From Membranipora membranacea (lineage: Eukaryota > Bryozoa > Gymnolaemata > Cheilostomatida > Membraniporidae), in contig OU612070.1 in assembly GCA_914767715.1 (NCBI GenBank), positions 6,281,501-6,345,500 of the forward strand: a stretch of DNA of 64,000 nt, written 5' to 3'. The position numbers and the translations under genes were made by a program. The notes under the pieces were generated by a model that was given only the letters and a program-made list of their open reading frames with translations, did no database searches and was not told the DNA's origin. This document shows positions 1 to 14,007 of this stretch, piece after piece. Positions within the stretch are counted from its first letter, which is position 1. Each line of letters begins with the position of its first letter.

Positions 1-48
1 ATCAGACTTAGACTTTATATAATAAGTCCGTAGATAAGGCTAACTTAC

Positions 49-3000
49 CTCGAGCACAGATTTTCTCTCAGCGTGATGTCTCATCACTTGCATAGCCCAG
101 CTGAGTAGTTGTTCTCCCCTGGGTACTTTAACTCTCTCATGTTTGAGTCGTCCCACCATGTACTCTACAGTGTCCTCACGACGAGACACTCGAGTACCTG
201 ATCCTCTATCGTGTGTGTGATCTCGTCTATTCTGTAGGCTTATTATAGCTCTGTGTGTCAAAAATACCATAATATAATTATAAAATAATTCAATCATATA
301 ATTATCAAATAATAAAATTATCAAATATCCAGGAATCAAGTAAAAACCCTTAAGACGGTTGTGGGCCTGCGTATATACAACCCGATACAACAAACACTGT
401 ATGTTGTTATCATCTCTTACCCAAGAAAATGTGACTAACCTATTTCTGTTAATTTGCTCATGGAGGTTGTGCAAATGTGCTAGACACCATGAACCAGCTG
501 AATGACTAGTGACTAATCTTTTCACTAACTGCTAAGGAAGCTGATGTCCCAACTGTCAGTCATTTTTTATTACGGCTTGGATTTCTACCACTAGATTGAG
601 GAAACTTACCTGGATGTCCCGTATGCTGTATAGTTGAAGTACAGACTTCTGAGGTCGTAGTTGAATAGCATAGGACACCACTTAGTGAGTCTCTCACACC
701 AGTCTGGTAGAGACATACTGGCTAACACTAGGCAGTCATTGAGCTGCTGTGTAATCTTATTACTCAGCTTCTTACTAACAAATCTCTCTGTCTGTACAGC
801 AAACTCTGTCAGTGTATCGTCCAGTGAGGCTAAACAATGTCAAAAGAGAGGAAGTGTATAGGATAAGGTATGATAGGTTTGTTGACTGATATTTTAAAGA
901 ATAGAGCAATAGGTCCCAGTGTAGAACTAGCTAATGCTGTTTTACCATCTTTCTACAAAAGTCACTGATGGCTTGGAAATTGACAGCGTCGATAAATTTC
1001 CATTTTGGCAGTTTTGTGTCCACTCATTTTTTTGAAATGTAGAAGACAATCATTGTAAGAAATAGATGCTATTGACAAAATAATCCAAGCATGAAAAACA
1101 CTGCGACATCCAATTATTTAAAGATCATACCATCATACCTATTTTATCCAGCCAACAACAAATTTAGATTTTGGAAATGGATGAAAATAGATGCTATAGA
1201 CAGTATTCTGGGTTTGAATTTGAGGCTGTTTACGGAGTTGGCTTCATCTGAAAAACACTGTGACATCGAATAATTTAATGATCATACCATCATTATGTTC
1301 CAGTGAGCTGACATATAAGAACTGTAACATGCGGAGGACATCATCTACAGAGCAGTCATGAGAATGATACTGAGCGTCTATCTCACTGAGAACTCGTCTA
1401 CGGCTCAAACTCTCATCTCTCATCTTCTGCTCCTCCGCTAACTTAGGCCCAAATGAACGCAGAAAATCCTACAACATCAAATATCCATTATACGAACTCC
1501 ATCCCATCACTAAGAACTTATATGCAAAAGTTGTCGTGAAGTGATATATTAGGACCGCATAAACAGTTATACAGGTCCGATGTATAATATTCAACGACTA
1601 GTTCATGCATGCATATGGGTAGATATGAATTACAGATACCGATAATTTTTTTATCTAAAATGATGCCAGGTTAAATTTCACATCACCAGTTAGAATGTTT
1701 TCAGACTTACTTTATACGCTGCAATAAGCTGTGGACAGTTTCGAACTTTCTTGATATTTTTACAAGTTCCGCTGAGACGCCATCTAGTGAGAAAACTCTC
1801 GTCGCCGTTGGCTTTGAGGTAGTTTATTAACTCTGTCTTAGGCAGCTGATCTGTACCCAAGTAGTGAGCTACAAACCCCATCGTCCAGCGACCCTAATTG
1901 TATGAACAGTGCAACATGTATATGAACGACAATATATTATCTTTCAATATATCACTGTTGGGAATCGAGAGACCTCAATCATGGATTTTTTTAAAGAATC
2001 TCTGACCAGAGTAAGATTTTAGACCTTCAAGTTTGGCTTCTTTTCTAAGGTAGCGCAAGAAGTTCAAGTATTTTAATAACCGATTATTTACATAGCAAAA
2101 ACTTATATAAGCCCATGCACGTTGTAATTAGATGTAGCCAATGAACCTACCACAGAATTCTCTCTGCGTTTTGGTTGTGAGGGCGGAGTGTTCACATCTC
2201 TGTACACAAGTGTATAGGTTGGCTCCCAGATCCTCTTCAGACGATCTGCCCTTCCGTTGAGTGGACCCATCAGTGTAAGCTGCTGTATATACTTAAATAG
2301 GGTGGCATTAGGATCATCTAGTGAGATTTCTATATCTGACATCTGCAATAATGATAGTACAAAGAAAAAACATTATTAGGCTTATTTTCATTGTTTGAAA
2401 ACTAGAAATGTAGTAATTACAAAATTGAAAGGTGGATAATATACAATAAACAAATTCCGAGGGTTTTGATATTACTTTTGATGCTCTTGGTCACCATACT
2501 TTCCGCGGCGAGGGTAGTCTAGTTAAACCATAGCGCCTTACACAGGAGAGTGGGTACTATTATGTTTTCATATTAGTATCCGGGCCAACGTTATAAGTTG
2601 TTAAATCTTTTATTGATGCAATCTCAGCACATTGTTAGTGGGTCTACTTACTCCGGGGAAACTTGGGCCTCTTATACTCAGACATAGTCTGGGTTCTGTG
2701 TGCTCACAGTCTGACTGACTAGTATCCATAGATTCTGAGGCTCCCGGGGCTGGCACCTCAAAATCCTGAGTCTGATTCACATTAGTTCTACCAGGGCGAG
2801 GGTCAAACGCAGGTACTAATGCCGAAAACTGTCTCTTCAGTATGAAATCATCATCCCATGACTGGCGACGATTGTCTGAGGCACATGGGTTGTCTTCCTC
2901 GTCCTCATCCTGGAAACAGATCAATGGCGGATAATAAAAATGAAACATTACGTACAGGGAAACAAAATTTAAACTGATAGGCATCTCAAAATAGACTACG

Positions 3001-4735
3001 ACTAACAGCCTGCATTATGATGGTGGCAATGAACAAAAAATGGATTATGACACTGGGTGACACTGGTGTTTAAACGCTGCGGGACCAGCATGTAAAAATT
3101 AAGTGGAACAACATCATGAAATCATCCACTGGCATGAAACGTGACCGTGTACGCATGAAGTATTTGTTTGATCCTACTGCGGTAAATTCTATAAGGATGG
3201 AAAGAAAATGTGAAAATGAGAGAAAAATGAGAAATTGTGAAGGGTTTCATTCTTCTTCTTGGGCACAAATGGAACTGGCATTTTTTCAAGGTTCACCCAT
3301 CCACTGGTCTCAGTCCTTGGAGTAACGTAATACTGATAAAACCTTTATAATATACAGTTTAGATTTCTAGTTAGCTGTTGTATATAATAAATAGGCAGAG
3401 TTTACCCCATAGAGTTACTATATACTAATATATAAAAACTCCATGGTTTACCCTAAAGACAGAAATTTTTGACCAAAAATATTGAAGGAAAGAAATGAAT
3501 CCGCCCGCCGATCCCTGTATGGTAGTAACTACTGACCATAGGCTCATTATACATCTCCTCATCTTGATTCATATCTTCATCATCATCATCGTCATCATCA
3601 TCTTCTTCTTCAGTGCACTCTTCTGCTTGATCTGCCATCTCTTCATCCTCAATACCTTCCAACAGGGCCTGCAGAATCATACAACCAGCGAATAGTTATT
3701 ACCTTCACATGGATAATACAGTTGCATATACTGCATTGCATATACACATTGCAAATACATCATTATGCCAATATTTCAACAGCCATTCACATCCACAACA
3801 TATCTCATAACTGCATATGTTGCATTGGCGATCAAATTCGTATTCAATAATTCTTTTTCTAGAATTAACCCCTACTCAAATAAAAAACCTCTATATTATC
3901 ACAGAGTATGGATATATCCTTAGCTGAGCCTTAGCTTAGCTGAGCTGACAATCTCTGTAGACATAACAAAACACAATTTTCCAGTCAAACTAATCAAACC
4001 CATAGTAGGCAGTAGTTTAAAGAGACACACTAGACTGTTAATTTACCTGAGCGTGACACGAGTCGAGGAAGTCGGCCTCACTATCACTAGAGTTAGTGAG
4101 AGATAGAGCCATAGTCTGACTGAGTGAGAGTACACTGGGCTGTCTCTGACCGGAGTTAGTATTCCCTCCTGATGTGTTACTCGAGTTATTCAGATTAGGG
4201 AAGCTCTGAGCAGCACTTAAAAGTGTGTCTACAGAAGTAAAAAAAACATATCAAAATAGATGAAGAGAGGCACTGCATACAGCGGTGACACCAAGTTGGA
4301 TCCAAATCAACATTTGTTCAATTCCAATCTAAATAAAATATATACAAATACTGGCTTTGCCGCCAAAGAACAGATAGCAGGATGACAGATATAAAAATCT
4401 TCAGTATACTCTCACCATAAACAAGCGAGTGTTGTTATAAATATAAATATCTAAGATTATTTTTAAGCTTGTGGCTCTCACTCAAGACAATTTTCAGCAA
4501 AATTTGGTGGATAAGAGTACATGTCATTGACACTGACCAGTTGTTGCTCTGTTACAGCTAAGCGCTCTCAATAGGTTACTGGCAGTGGTGTTAGCAGTTT
4601 TGTTGTTACATCCAAAATTCCTGCTAGCTAGATTGGCGAAGGACTCCAGGAGAGATATGGGTTCTTGTCTGCTGGAGGTAAGATTAGGTACACTCACACT
4701 CATCGACCCTTGTCCACCAGAACTTGAGTTCTGAT
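49..4735 (-). CDS. HECTD1: HECTD1 exons 28-36: linker, acidic tract and pre-HECT region
   Basis: Exons: 4538-4735, 4047-4228, 3537-3668, 2652-2909, 2151-2342, 1711-1893, 1288-1468, 610-829, 49-250. Landmarks are [19 protein letters not shown] (exon 28), [13 protein letters not shown] (29), an Asp-rich acidic tract (30), [20 protein letters not shown] (31), [15 protein letters not shown] (32), [16 protein letters not shown] (33), [14 protein letters not shown] (34), [17 protein letters not shown] (35) and [17 protein letters not shown] (36). The donors of exons 28 and 30 are gtcagt rather than gtaagt, and the exon 30 end is the least certain boundary. Exon 36 ends on a good donor at 43-48, so the HECT exons continue to the left. 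Confidence 0.94.
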
Positions 4736-7700
4736 CTGTAAATAGAAGACAGGATATTATATAACAGCGGTGCTTAAACGTCGGACTTTCTTCTAAGCAA
4801 GATTTGCCACAGTATCACATATATCTTTTGGATAGAAGGCCCAAGGTCCCAATTCTCTTGTCTATTCTACATATTTTTTTCAAAGGACCATCAATAGACA
4901 GTTGACAATCTGCTGACGTATTCTAATTCTGGGTAGCAGCTATTAACGTTATCAGTTAATGATACCTTGTTATCATCTTGAGTAGCTGCCAGTGCCAACA
5001 GTCCATATAAAATAATATTTGACACTTGAAATTGCAAAACAACTTATTTTGGCGGTACCTTCACATGTCAGGCATGACTATATAACTGAAGGTTTATGGT
5101 CAAAGAATACAGGAGACGAAAAGTTTGTCAAAAGAGAATCATGAACATTTTAATCGCTCTAAGTGTAATCTGTCTAGCAGCCACAGCTGCTGGTGCTGAG
5201 GTATGTATGTTTGAACTTAAATCTCATAAGACTTTTATTATCGAGGGGCATAACTTCAAGTCTACAGATTTATTTATTTCATTTATTCAGTGCTTAATTA
5301 CCACATGTGCTATATTCCACTGCATTTTATATTGTGTATTTCTTGTTTTTGTTGAAGAGGAAGAGATGCAGTAATGATGATGATTGTTCCTCTGCTCAGT
5401 GCTGTGTTGAGGAGTACAGGTTCTGGGTTTTGAGCAAAAGACAACTGAAGCCCCATCCTTTCTTCTTCAATGAAGATTCACAGGGAGGTATGTCCAGATA
5501 TATAGTAGTACTTTGGCAGTGTCTTGGCAGTACTTTGGCAGTGTCTTGACAATGTCTTGACAGTGACTTGACAGTGACTTGACAGTGACTTGACAGTGAC
5601 TTGACAGTGCCTTGACACTGCCTTTACAGTGTCTTGACAGTATCATGGGTGAGTGTTTTCTTGCTGCCATTGTACTTTGGATCAACATGACTGAATATTC
5701 ATAGATATTGATGAATGTCTTCAAAGTGATAATTGTTGATTTTGAATTGATTATTTTTGATAGGACGGTGTGTGAACTATCTCCAGGAGGGAGCGAGCTG
5801 TCACTACAGCGGGTTTGCCTCATGTGGATGTGCACCCGACCTAACATGTAAACATTACAATGATGAGGAGCTGAGAGTTGGACACCCACGGCAAAGACGC
5901 GACGTAGCTTACAGACCAGGTGGGCTGACCTTCTGTTTATCAAAATGACAAATATTGCACAAAAATAATGACAGCAAATTCTCAAATGATCTTTATGGTT
6001 GTAAATTTACATTTCAATATTCTGTTGGATTCATGGTTTTTCAATGATTTTACTTTTGAACATTGGCCTGCTGCTTGGTAAAACGGTACACCTTTTACAC
6101 CCTCCAGCGATTCATTGTATGTCATTCTGTCTCACTTCATTATTTGCAGGCCATTCCCTATGTGAGTCACCACAATAAGAGGGACTTACCGACATACCAT
6201 CAGATACGGACGCTTAGCGATCATATGATCGCTTACCACAAGATCATCACACGCGCATTGAAGAATTCAAACCCTTTGAAATTGATATCTTCAGATAATC
6301 AAACTTTTGATGTTAAATCATGCCTACGTCACCAATTTTTTAGATATCAATTGATGTTGTTATTCAAGCTGATTTCTTAGATTTTGAGAATATCCAGTTG
6401 AATCCTTACCATCTTACCACAACTGATGAGAAGGTCGTTTTGTCACAGGAGTGACTCTACTTCATTTTTTGACCCGCTGGTAGCATGGTAGTAAGACAGT
6501 ATGGTATGATGGTAGTATGTCTAGTTTAAACCTCAGAGTGGCCACAATCGGTGCTTTTAAGGCCAATTTAGATGACTCAACTAAGCCATTTAGAACACTA
6601 TATATAACCAAGGGTATGATCTTAGCATCATCATTTCACTTTGGAGATAAAGTTTGAAGCGTGAAAATGAAGTTTTATCTAGCAGCGGTCCTCATAGCTG
6701 GGACAGTCCTCATAGCTGGGACAGTCCTGGCTGATGTGGGAGTGTTTGAGACACCGGTAAGAATTATTAATGAACAATTTTATTTTGAGTTGAACATATT
6801 TTTCTTCGGTTCTTTGATTGTGTTTACCTTGTACTAACAAGAAGGTATTATTTTTTTGTTGACACTTTAAAGCCATTGAATGAATTTCTCTGTTTTATTA
6901 CCAATTACTTGTCATTTCTCTGGACTCCCAACGTGATGTGCTGAACAACTTATTTTTTTGACAAAGAGCAACAACTATGCAGAATATGACCCAGCAGAGC
7001 ATCAATCTAATTACTCGCAATAATTGTCCATCTCAGATAAATTGTTGAATGCTATAACTTTTATACCACAACTTGACCTCTTTTTTTATGTTCATAGGAC
7101 TCTGGATGTGATGTGAATGATGATTGCTCTGAGAGTCAATGTTGTATGGAAGCGTCAACATTTACTGTTGTGAGCAAGCGATTCCTTGGGATGTGGGGCA
7201 GCAATGAGAGAAGTAAACCTCTAGTTTTCAGTCTATTAAAAAACTTCATCAATCAGAAATGCATGATGACAAATGAAATTCATTTTAAATTAAATTTATT
7301 AATTGTGAATGTTTATGAAGAGTTGTCAATAAAATTCTCTGTTTAGCAGGCCAATGTGTTGATTACATAAGAGAGGGCGGGGATTGTCATGACTTGTCGC
7401 CGAGCTCCTGCGGATGTACACCAGGTCTAGCATGTAACCATTACAATACAGATGAAGAGGGAGAAGTAAGATTTATAGATGAGCATCACAAACGCGACTA
7501 TATATGGGTACCAGGTGAGAATCATTACATAGAAACATCAAAAACTGCCCGACTGACATTCTTAGCAGCAGAAAACATTTACCGTGTTGATTCCTTCAAT
7601 GCTTTTTATTCTATATATTTTACAACCTACTAGTCTCTGTTTTCTTGCAATATAATAATATGGTATACCAATCAATTCTCCAAACACCACATTATCATTT

Positions 7701-10700
7701 TTCTGTCTTTCCCCCACTTTTGTCGCAATTTATTTATGGAAAACATGTAGTCAGTATGGAATTGTCTGCCAAATGAAATAGTGCATATATTATATAATCC
7801 TGCTTCCTAGTCTCAGCGACACCAATCTCCAGTCACAAGTTCAACAGTGTATTGTATTTTAATATTTGCCATTTACTCTTTGTAGGATACTCTCGATGCG
7901 AGTCAATAGATCATGGACCACATCACCACACCGAAACTGAACTTGTACATGAGCATTAATCTGTGTCCGACAATCCTAAACATCCATGTGTTCTTCTATT
8001 TCTTATCAATATAATACATGGTGCCACAAATGACGATGATGCTGATGATTAAGTGTTTTTGATTAATAGAATAGAATAAATTTTTTGACTGTATAATTGT
8101 CTTCGAAATATAATTCAATTTTGAACTGCTATATTGGTACCATGATCTGGCAAAAATAAACCACACATAAAAACCTCAAATTGGCATCAATGAGTTGCTT
8201 TGCCCCAATACCGAATCCTTATTTGAACAAAGTTTTTACTTTAATATCAATTTCAGGATCTGGATTAGCGTTTGCTTTAACCTTATGAGATATTTTGGCA
8301 TAATAAATCAGACACACCACTGAGCTTCATTCTCAAAGCAACCTGATGCGTGCAACGGTTTACATGGTTTACATGATAAAAGACTGCAGTGTAACAAACC
8401 ATCACTGTCAAGATCTGCACATAGGTAGGGTCATCGAAGATAATAGTGTGACTGGCCAATTACCAACTGTTACTTCCCATAGCTCACATAGACAATCAAT
8501 AAAATACCTGAAGGCATTTCAAACCACTCCAGATATCACTAAGGGATCAAAATGAAGTTGTTTCTAGGATTACTCCTTTCTGTGGCCCTCTGCACTGCTG
8601 TGAGTATAACTCCTGACTTATGTATATTGATAGCAAAGCACAGAGAGCCTGTATGTTACACTGTATGGTTTTAACATTATCTAACTGCAGATACGGCAAT
8701 TACAAATGTTGGCCATTTAATCCGCAAAAGGAAGGGCAAACATTGAACAGAGGATAGGTCGACAGAATGTGGGGCAGGGCTTATAGATTGATGTCTGCCT
8801 TCAGTTGCTTCCATTAAATAATTGATATGCAATATTTGAAAATCGTTTCTTGTCAACCACTTTTTTTGGCAACCTTGAGCGCATTTCCATTATATATGCC
8901 GCCTTCTTTTTAGTATGATGGTTGTAATAAGGATGATGATTGCACAAAGGCAGAGTGCTGCATTGAGGAGTCAAACTTCTGGATTGTGAGTAAGAGAGAT
9001 CTCCCACCTCCTGATCTTGCTGACATCGAGTTCGTCTCACCATTCGGTAACCCAAAGAAGGGTAAGGAAAATAAATATGTGATACACTGCGACATCACCG
9101 AGAGTAGAACTGAAGCTGAAGTCACCTCAAAGAAGCTCTTGTTGGAAAAGAAAGCCAATCAAAAGTTCCGGAGATTTCTGTTGCGGCGAAACAAGAAACA
9201 ATCATGCTGTTGTTCTAATATTGTGGGCGAAAGAGGTGGTGGTCTCGCCTAACAATTGCGAATCGCTTCCCTAAGGAATATCTGTATCTGATAGGCGTTA
9301 TGAATCCATCGTTTCCCAGTCAAACGTCGAAGTGTTGTTGATATCTACAGGTAGATGTGTGAAGTACATGGCAGAGGGTGCGAGCTGTCACGGCATGTGG
9401 CCCAGTGACTGCGGATGTGTATCTGGTACCACCTGTGTATTCTATCCACCAAAGCCCCTCAAGGTCCTCCCAGATATCGGCAAGAGAGACTTCCTCCCAA
9501 ATTCAGGTATGTGAATCCTGGCGGTGTCATGCATGTATGTATGTACACGTAAGTCGACCTCATCAAAACGACAAACAGGTTTACCATGAGCATTTTCCTG
9601 AACTTAGTTAAATTATAGCTTAAGTTCCATTTTGATTATGCTAGACCAGTAGGTAACAACAACAATGTCATCACTGCCACCATAGGTGGAAACTTTTTCC
9701 GTGTTACCTCAAATATTGATAGCTTATAATTACTTTGTTCCAGGAGACTCATTTTGTGAGAAGAAGAAAGATTAAAATCATCAGACGAAGATAGGAGATC
9801 TCCAGTTACTTTTGGATAAAAGTGAACAATACTTTAGTAGTCATCTAAACAAAGACCAAATAAAATACTTTTCTTCACAAGATTAGAATGCTCATTAAAT
9901 TTAATCTACTGTCTCCACTCCATGACCAGAGTTTATATCTTAGCAACTTTCCTCGACATGTCTGTTTAGTACCATTCGACTTGGCTCTTTGTGAGACCAT
10001 GACATATTGCCTGAACGCCTTGCGTTATCTTGTAAGGGCTTTTCCATCTGTCTGATCTCACTCTTATCAGTGGTCATGAAGCTATTTCTGACTATTCCAA
10101 GCTCACGTACCCTCTTTTCATGCCGAGCTTTCTAGCAGTGCAAACTTCATCAGATATTTTGTTAAGATAAGTGTGGCCAACTCAAGCTAGTTAGGTTTAA
10201 CTTACTGTTAGTCTGCTGTTTAGCGGCAGCGCTGACTGCTTTACTAGCTCTCCTTGCTGCTCTCTCTGCGAGTCTCCTGTACAGCTGCTCCTCTGATAGT
10301 GAGCTCCACTCTGCCCACTGTGCCTCCTCATCCTCGTCCTCATTCTGCTGTCTCTGCTGCCTCTGTACGCTCAACGCTGACATCGGGTCACATGACTGCT
10401 GCTGACCCCGCCCCTCACTCTGCTGCTGAGTCACTCTGTTATTGGGCTGAGCTGTAATCATCACCATCAGATAGAATATATATATATATACGGTAGAGAG
10501 ACACTTATTTAAAAAAAAAAAATTTCATTCGCGAATTGGTATGTATCCAAGTCAGGTACTTACAGCAAGCAAATGACCAAAATATCAACTTTGACAATCA
10601 AATCCTTCATGATGGCAAAAATTCATATCCATTTGATGATTCTAAATATAAATCCCTACACTCAACCATTGCCAAGGCATAAGCCATCTACAAATAGTCA

Positions 10701-13700
10701 TCATGGATACATTGCATTTCCTAACCGTACAAGCCAAACATGACTGTTTGGAGAGATAACTCACAAGCAGCGGTAGAGCTGGAGGTAGGATTAGATGGTC
10801 TAACTCTAGGTGTAGAATCTAGTGTTACATCAGCGGCAGCCTGAGATAAATCCATCATCTTCTCAGCAACCGACTCTGCTGTCTGTTAGATAAGTGAGAT
10901 ATGCATATACACATGCAAAATTAGCATTTGTTCAGCAATATTAAACAAAATTATAAATCTACTATTAAATTATTCAGGGTTACATAGTATTTAATTATGT
11001 GCCAACGATATCTTTGACAAGGTAGTCAGAGGGGCACCAACAAGCTTAGACCACCTCAAGCCAAAACACATGGTTATGAGCCGTAAAACAAGATATTTAG
11101 GATTGAATTGTTTGTACATGAGGATCACTTGGCTTATTGATTTAGCTGAGCCACTCTTGAGTCAACTCACGCTTTTGATTTGTTTGGTGATGTTATCAGC
11201 AGATGCTGCTTGTTCAGTGCTAGCCACAGATCCTTGAGCCTGGCTAGTCTCAGTTAGGCTGGGAGTAGAGCTACTCTTCTTACTCAGAGCCGACCCTCGA
11301 GTAGGGACGCTACTAGAGTCACCCAAACTATGTCTGAGCTTCTCAGGATCATGTGATGGGGCTAAGGCTAGGTCAAACTTTCCTTCAGCACCCATTCGAT
11401 AAGAGTTGGAACCACCATTATCCCAAGTAACGTCAACCCAACCTGCAGACATTAATACAAAAATAATGGGACAGTTATACATTTAGTACATCATAGTCAT
11501 TTAAGATTGCACAAAAAATGAAAGCTGACACATGATGAGGGCAGGGAAATCACGGGGCTAGTTTGCATGACACAATGTTGAACTACGCATATGAAGGGCT
11601 GTCATTTATTTTTTAAACTTTATTGGCATGAATTTCATTCGATGAGAATGTTTTTCAAAAACTCTAGTTTCGAGCTATCCAATAACCCTCTTTGTATATC
11701 TTAGTCACGTTTTAAAAACCTTATTCCTCTTGTAATTATAAGACAATAAACACTTGAAGAAAAAAAGGAAAGAATCAGTCACTGTGACTTGCTCTAGATA
11801 TGAAATTAGAAATTAATCAATGTTTTATGCACTAGTTTTCCATAACTAACAAAGAGAGTTACAGTTAAATGGCACATACCGTTATGTAGTTGTCCGACGA
11901 CAGTACCCTCACCCTCAGGTGACCCGTCCTGATCTCTCCACTTCCAGTCTATACCTCTGACAGCACGAGCTCCGGGTATCATCTGTTTAAGTACCTGAGT
12001 ACGTAACAATCTCCTCTCTCTCCGCAGACAAGCTTCAGCCTCACGAGCTGCCTTACCTACATGTATATACATAAATAACTAAGCGCCAGATTCTCCAAAT
12101 ATATTTAAAACTTAGTATTCTAAAACATACACCAGTTACATTCAAGCTCAAGGACAGTAGTAATGATGACCTAAAATCTCAAAATCTCTGGGAATAGGGC
12201 ACAACTCATCATGTATTCTTATCTGAACAAAATCAGAGGCGCTCAACTTTCCACATTGAGATAACTTCAGCTAATAAGTATGCGCCAAATCAAACTTTGA
12301 TTATATTGAGTTTCCCATGATTAGATGAGATTATGGATTCTTTTAGACATAGATTGCAGAAGCATCCTATGATAAGTTTATAGTCCAGAATAAGAGCATG
12401 GATTAATTTAAGTCCTGACTCAGATTTTGGATGTTCCATGGATCACAGTCCCGACTAATATCCCACGTACCGACTTCGTCACAGCCTCCAGTGACTGTAC
12501 CGTATATCTCAAAGCCTGATAGACTGAGGTAGCTGGTCTGCCCGCTGGCGTTTTTACCATTCTGATGTATCCTGATATGCCTCCAGCCTTGTAACTCTGT
12601 GGAGTCTGCCTCTATCTGCCATGTGCCTGTCGATCTGTAACAAGGTAGAGAAATACATGAAATTGTAAGATTATTCACTTCTGCAAAAATATAGCATGTA
12701 TAGAACAAGAAAGCAGTTTTTTTGGAATATGAATGACTCGCATACTGGGTTTCTCATGACGCAGGGAGGACCTTGTTGCATATCGGGACTCAGGCAAATT
12801 GTTCATGGCCTTGATGGAAATACCTAAAAATACACATGTCATATACCATATATATATATTACATTTATACATATAATATAACATTTATATTGTTTTTGTT
12901 GTCTGCCAATACAAAAATACTATAATTATATCAAGAGAAATAAATAGAGATATACCCCTAAAAGATAACTATTCATTAGAACAAACATTGTGAGCACTGT
13001 CTTATTTACCTTACCGTATTGACAGGCATTAAAGTCTATACAAACAAACAAACATACCCAGGTTCACACAGAGTGACATCATTATCTCTTTGGTGTATTG
13101 AGGTCCAGTTTAGCCCGTCTTTAGACACCTGGAAGAGCCAGTTTCTGAGCGCTGACTTTCCATATCCTCTAGCGTGTCTCATACTGTACGCTGACGGAAT
13201 CATCCAAACTCCCAGGTCAATAGAAAACCATGATTTCCTTAAAACAGAACAACACACAATGTCTTAGATAAATAAGAGCACAAGCAATACGGACTCAATA
13301 TGCTTTACATAAAGAATAGGAAAAAAAACAGTCTCTCACTGGGCATCCTAGAATCAATAGTCGTTTTGTTCTATATACATTCACTGAATATCAGCAAACT
13401 AGTTTTCTACAAATATATAATAAAATTTGAATAATTGAACTTGTTTTAAGTTTTTTCAATTGAAATTATTCGTATCTTCGTTGTTTTTGCACTTATTATA
13501 TGATAAGTACACTTGTAATCTACAGCTCATGGGTTCAGTGACTTACTTGTTATCTATATGACATAGATACTTACTTATCATCGTTAGTGTGACAGTTCAG
13601 TGGACACGTCTCCCTAGAGAGAACATCTTCTAGTTTACCGTACGGAAGTTGTCTGCCATCACTAGAAGACACCACCACTATACCGTGCCTGGCTGGATTA

Positions 13701-13969
13701 ACCCATTCACTGGTTGGCCTAGTTCTACAACAACATGAACAATTGCATTATGAATCAGGTATCTAACTGATAAGACTCATGGTTTCTTTTGTTATCCTAC
13801 ACAATGCCACAATTTAGCAATATGTAAATAATCTTTGGCAAAGTTATAAGGTTAGGTAACTGCAGTATGAGCTTAAAATGAAGTATTCCAGTTTTGTCTT
13901 GGAGCCAAAAAATAATGTGTCTGTATATATGTATACACATTATGTTTTGCTTTGAGACAGGTTTGATAC

Positions 13970-14007
<38 letters not shown>

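Larger units (their letters stand above)
4736..10205 (-). other. HECTD1 intron 27, host of three nested antisense genes
   Basis: This is the largest intron of HECTD1 in the window, between the Gln-rich exon 27 and exon 28. Its donor side is at 10205 (gtaagt) and its acceptor side at 4736 (ttacag). Three complete plus-strand genes fill 5141-9775. About 0.4 kb at each end holds no gene. Confidence 0.9.

Noticed and set aside
5467-5985. Minus-strand open frame of 172 codons with a repeated SHCQ-type motif
   Set aside because: It is the reverse reading of the 11-bp minisatellite and of exon 3 of nested gene A.
9047-9252. Separate Lys-rich gene after nested gene C exon 2
   Set aside because: It is only the read-through of exon 2; splicing to exon 3 restores the conserved cysteine pattern.
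12675-12884. Extra HECTD1 exon between exons 22 and 23
   Set aside because: Exons 22 and 23 join directly in phase 2 and restore the conserved sequence; this frame has no family match and lies in the intron.
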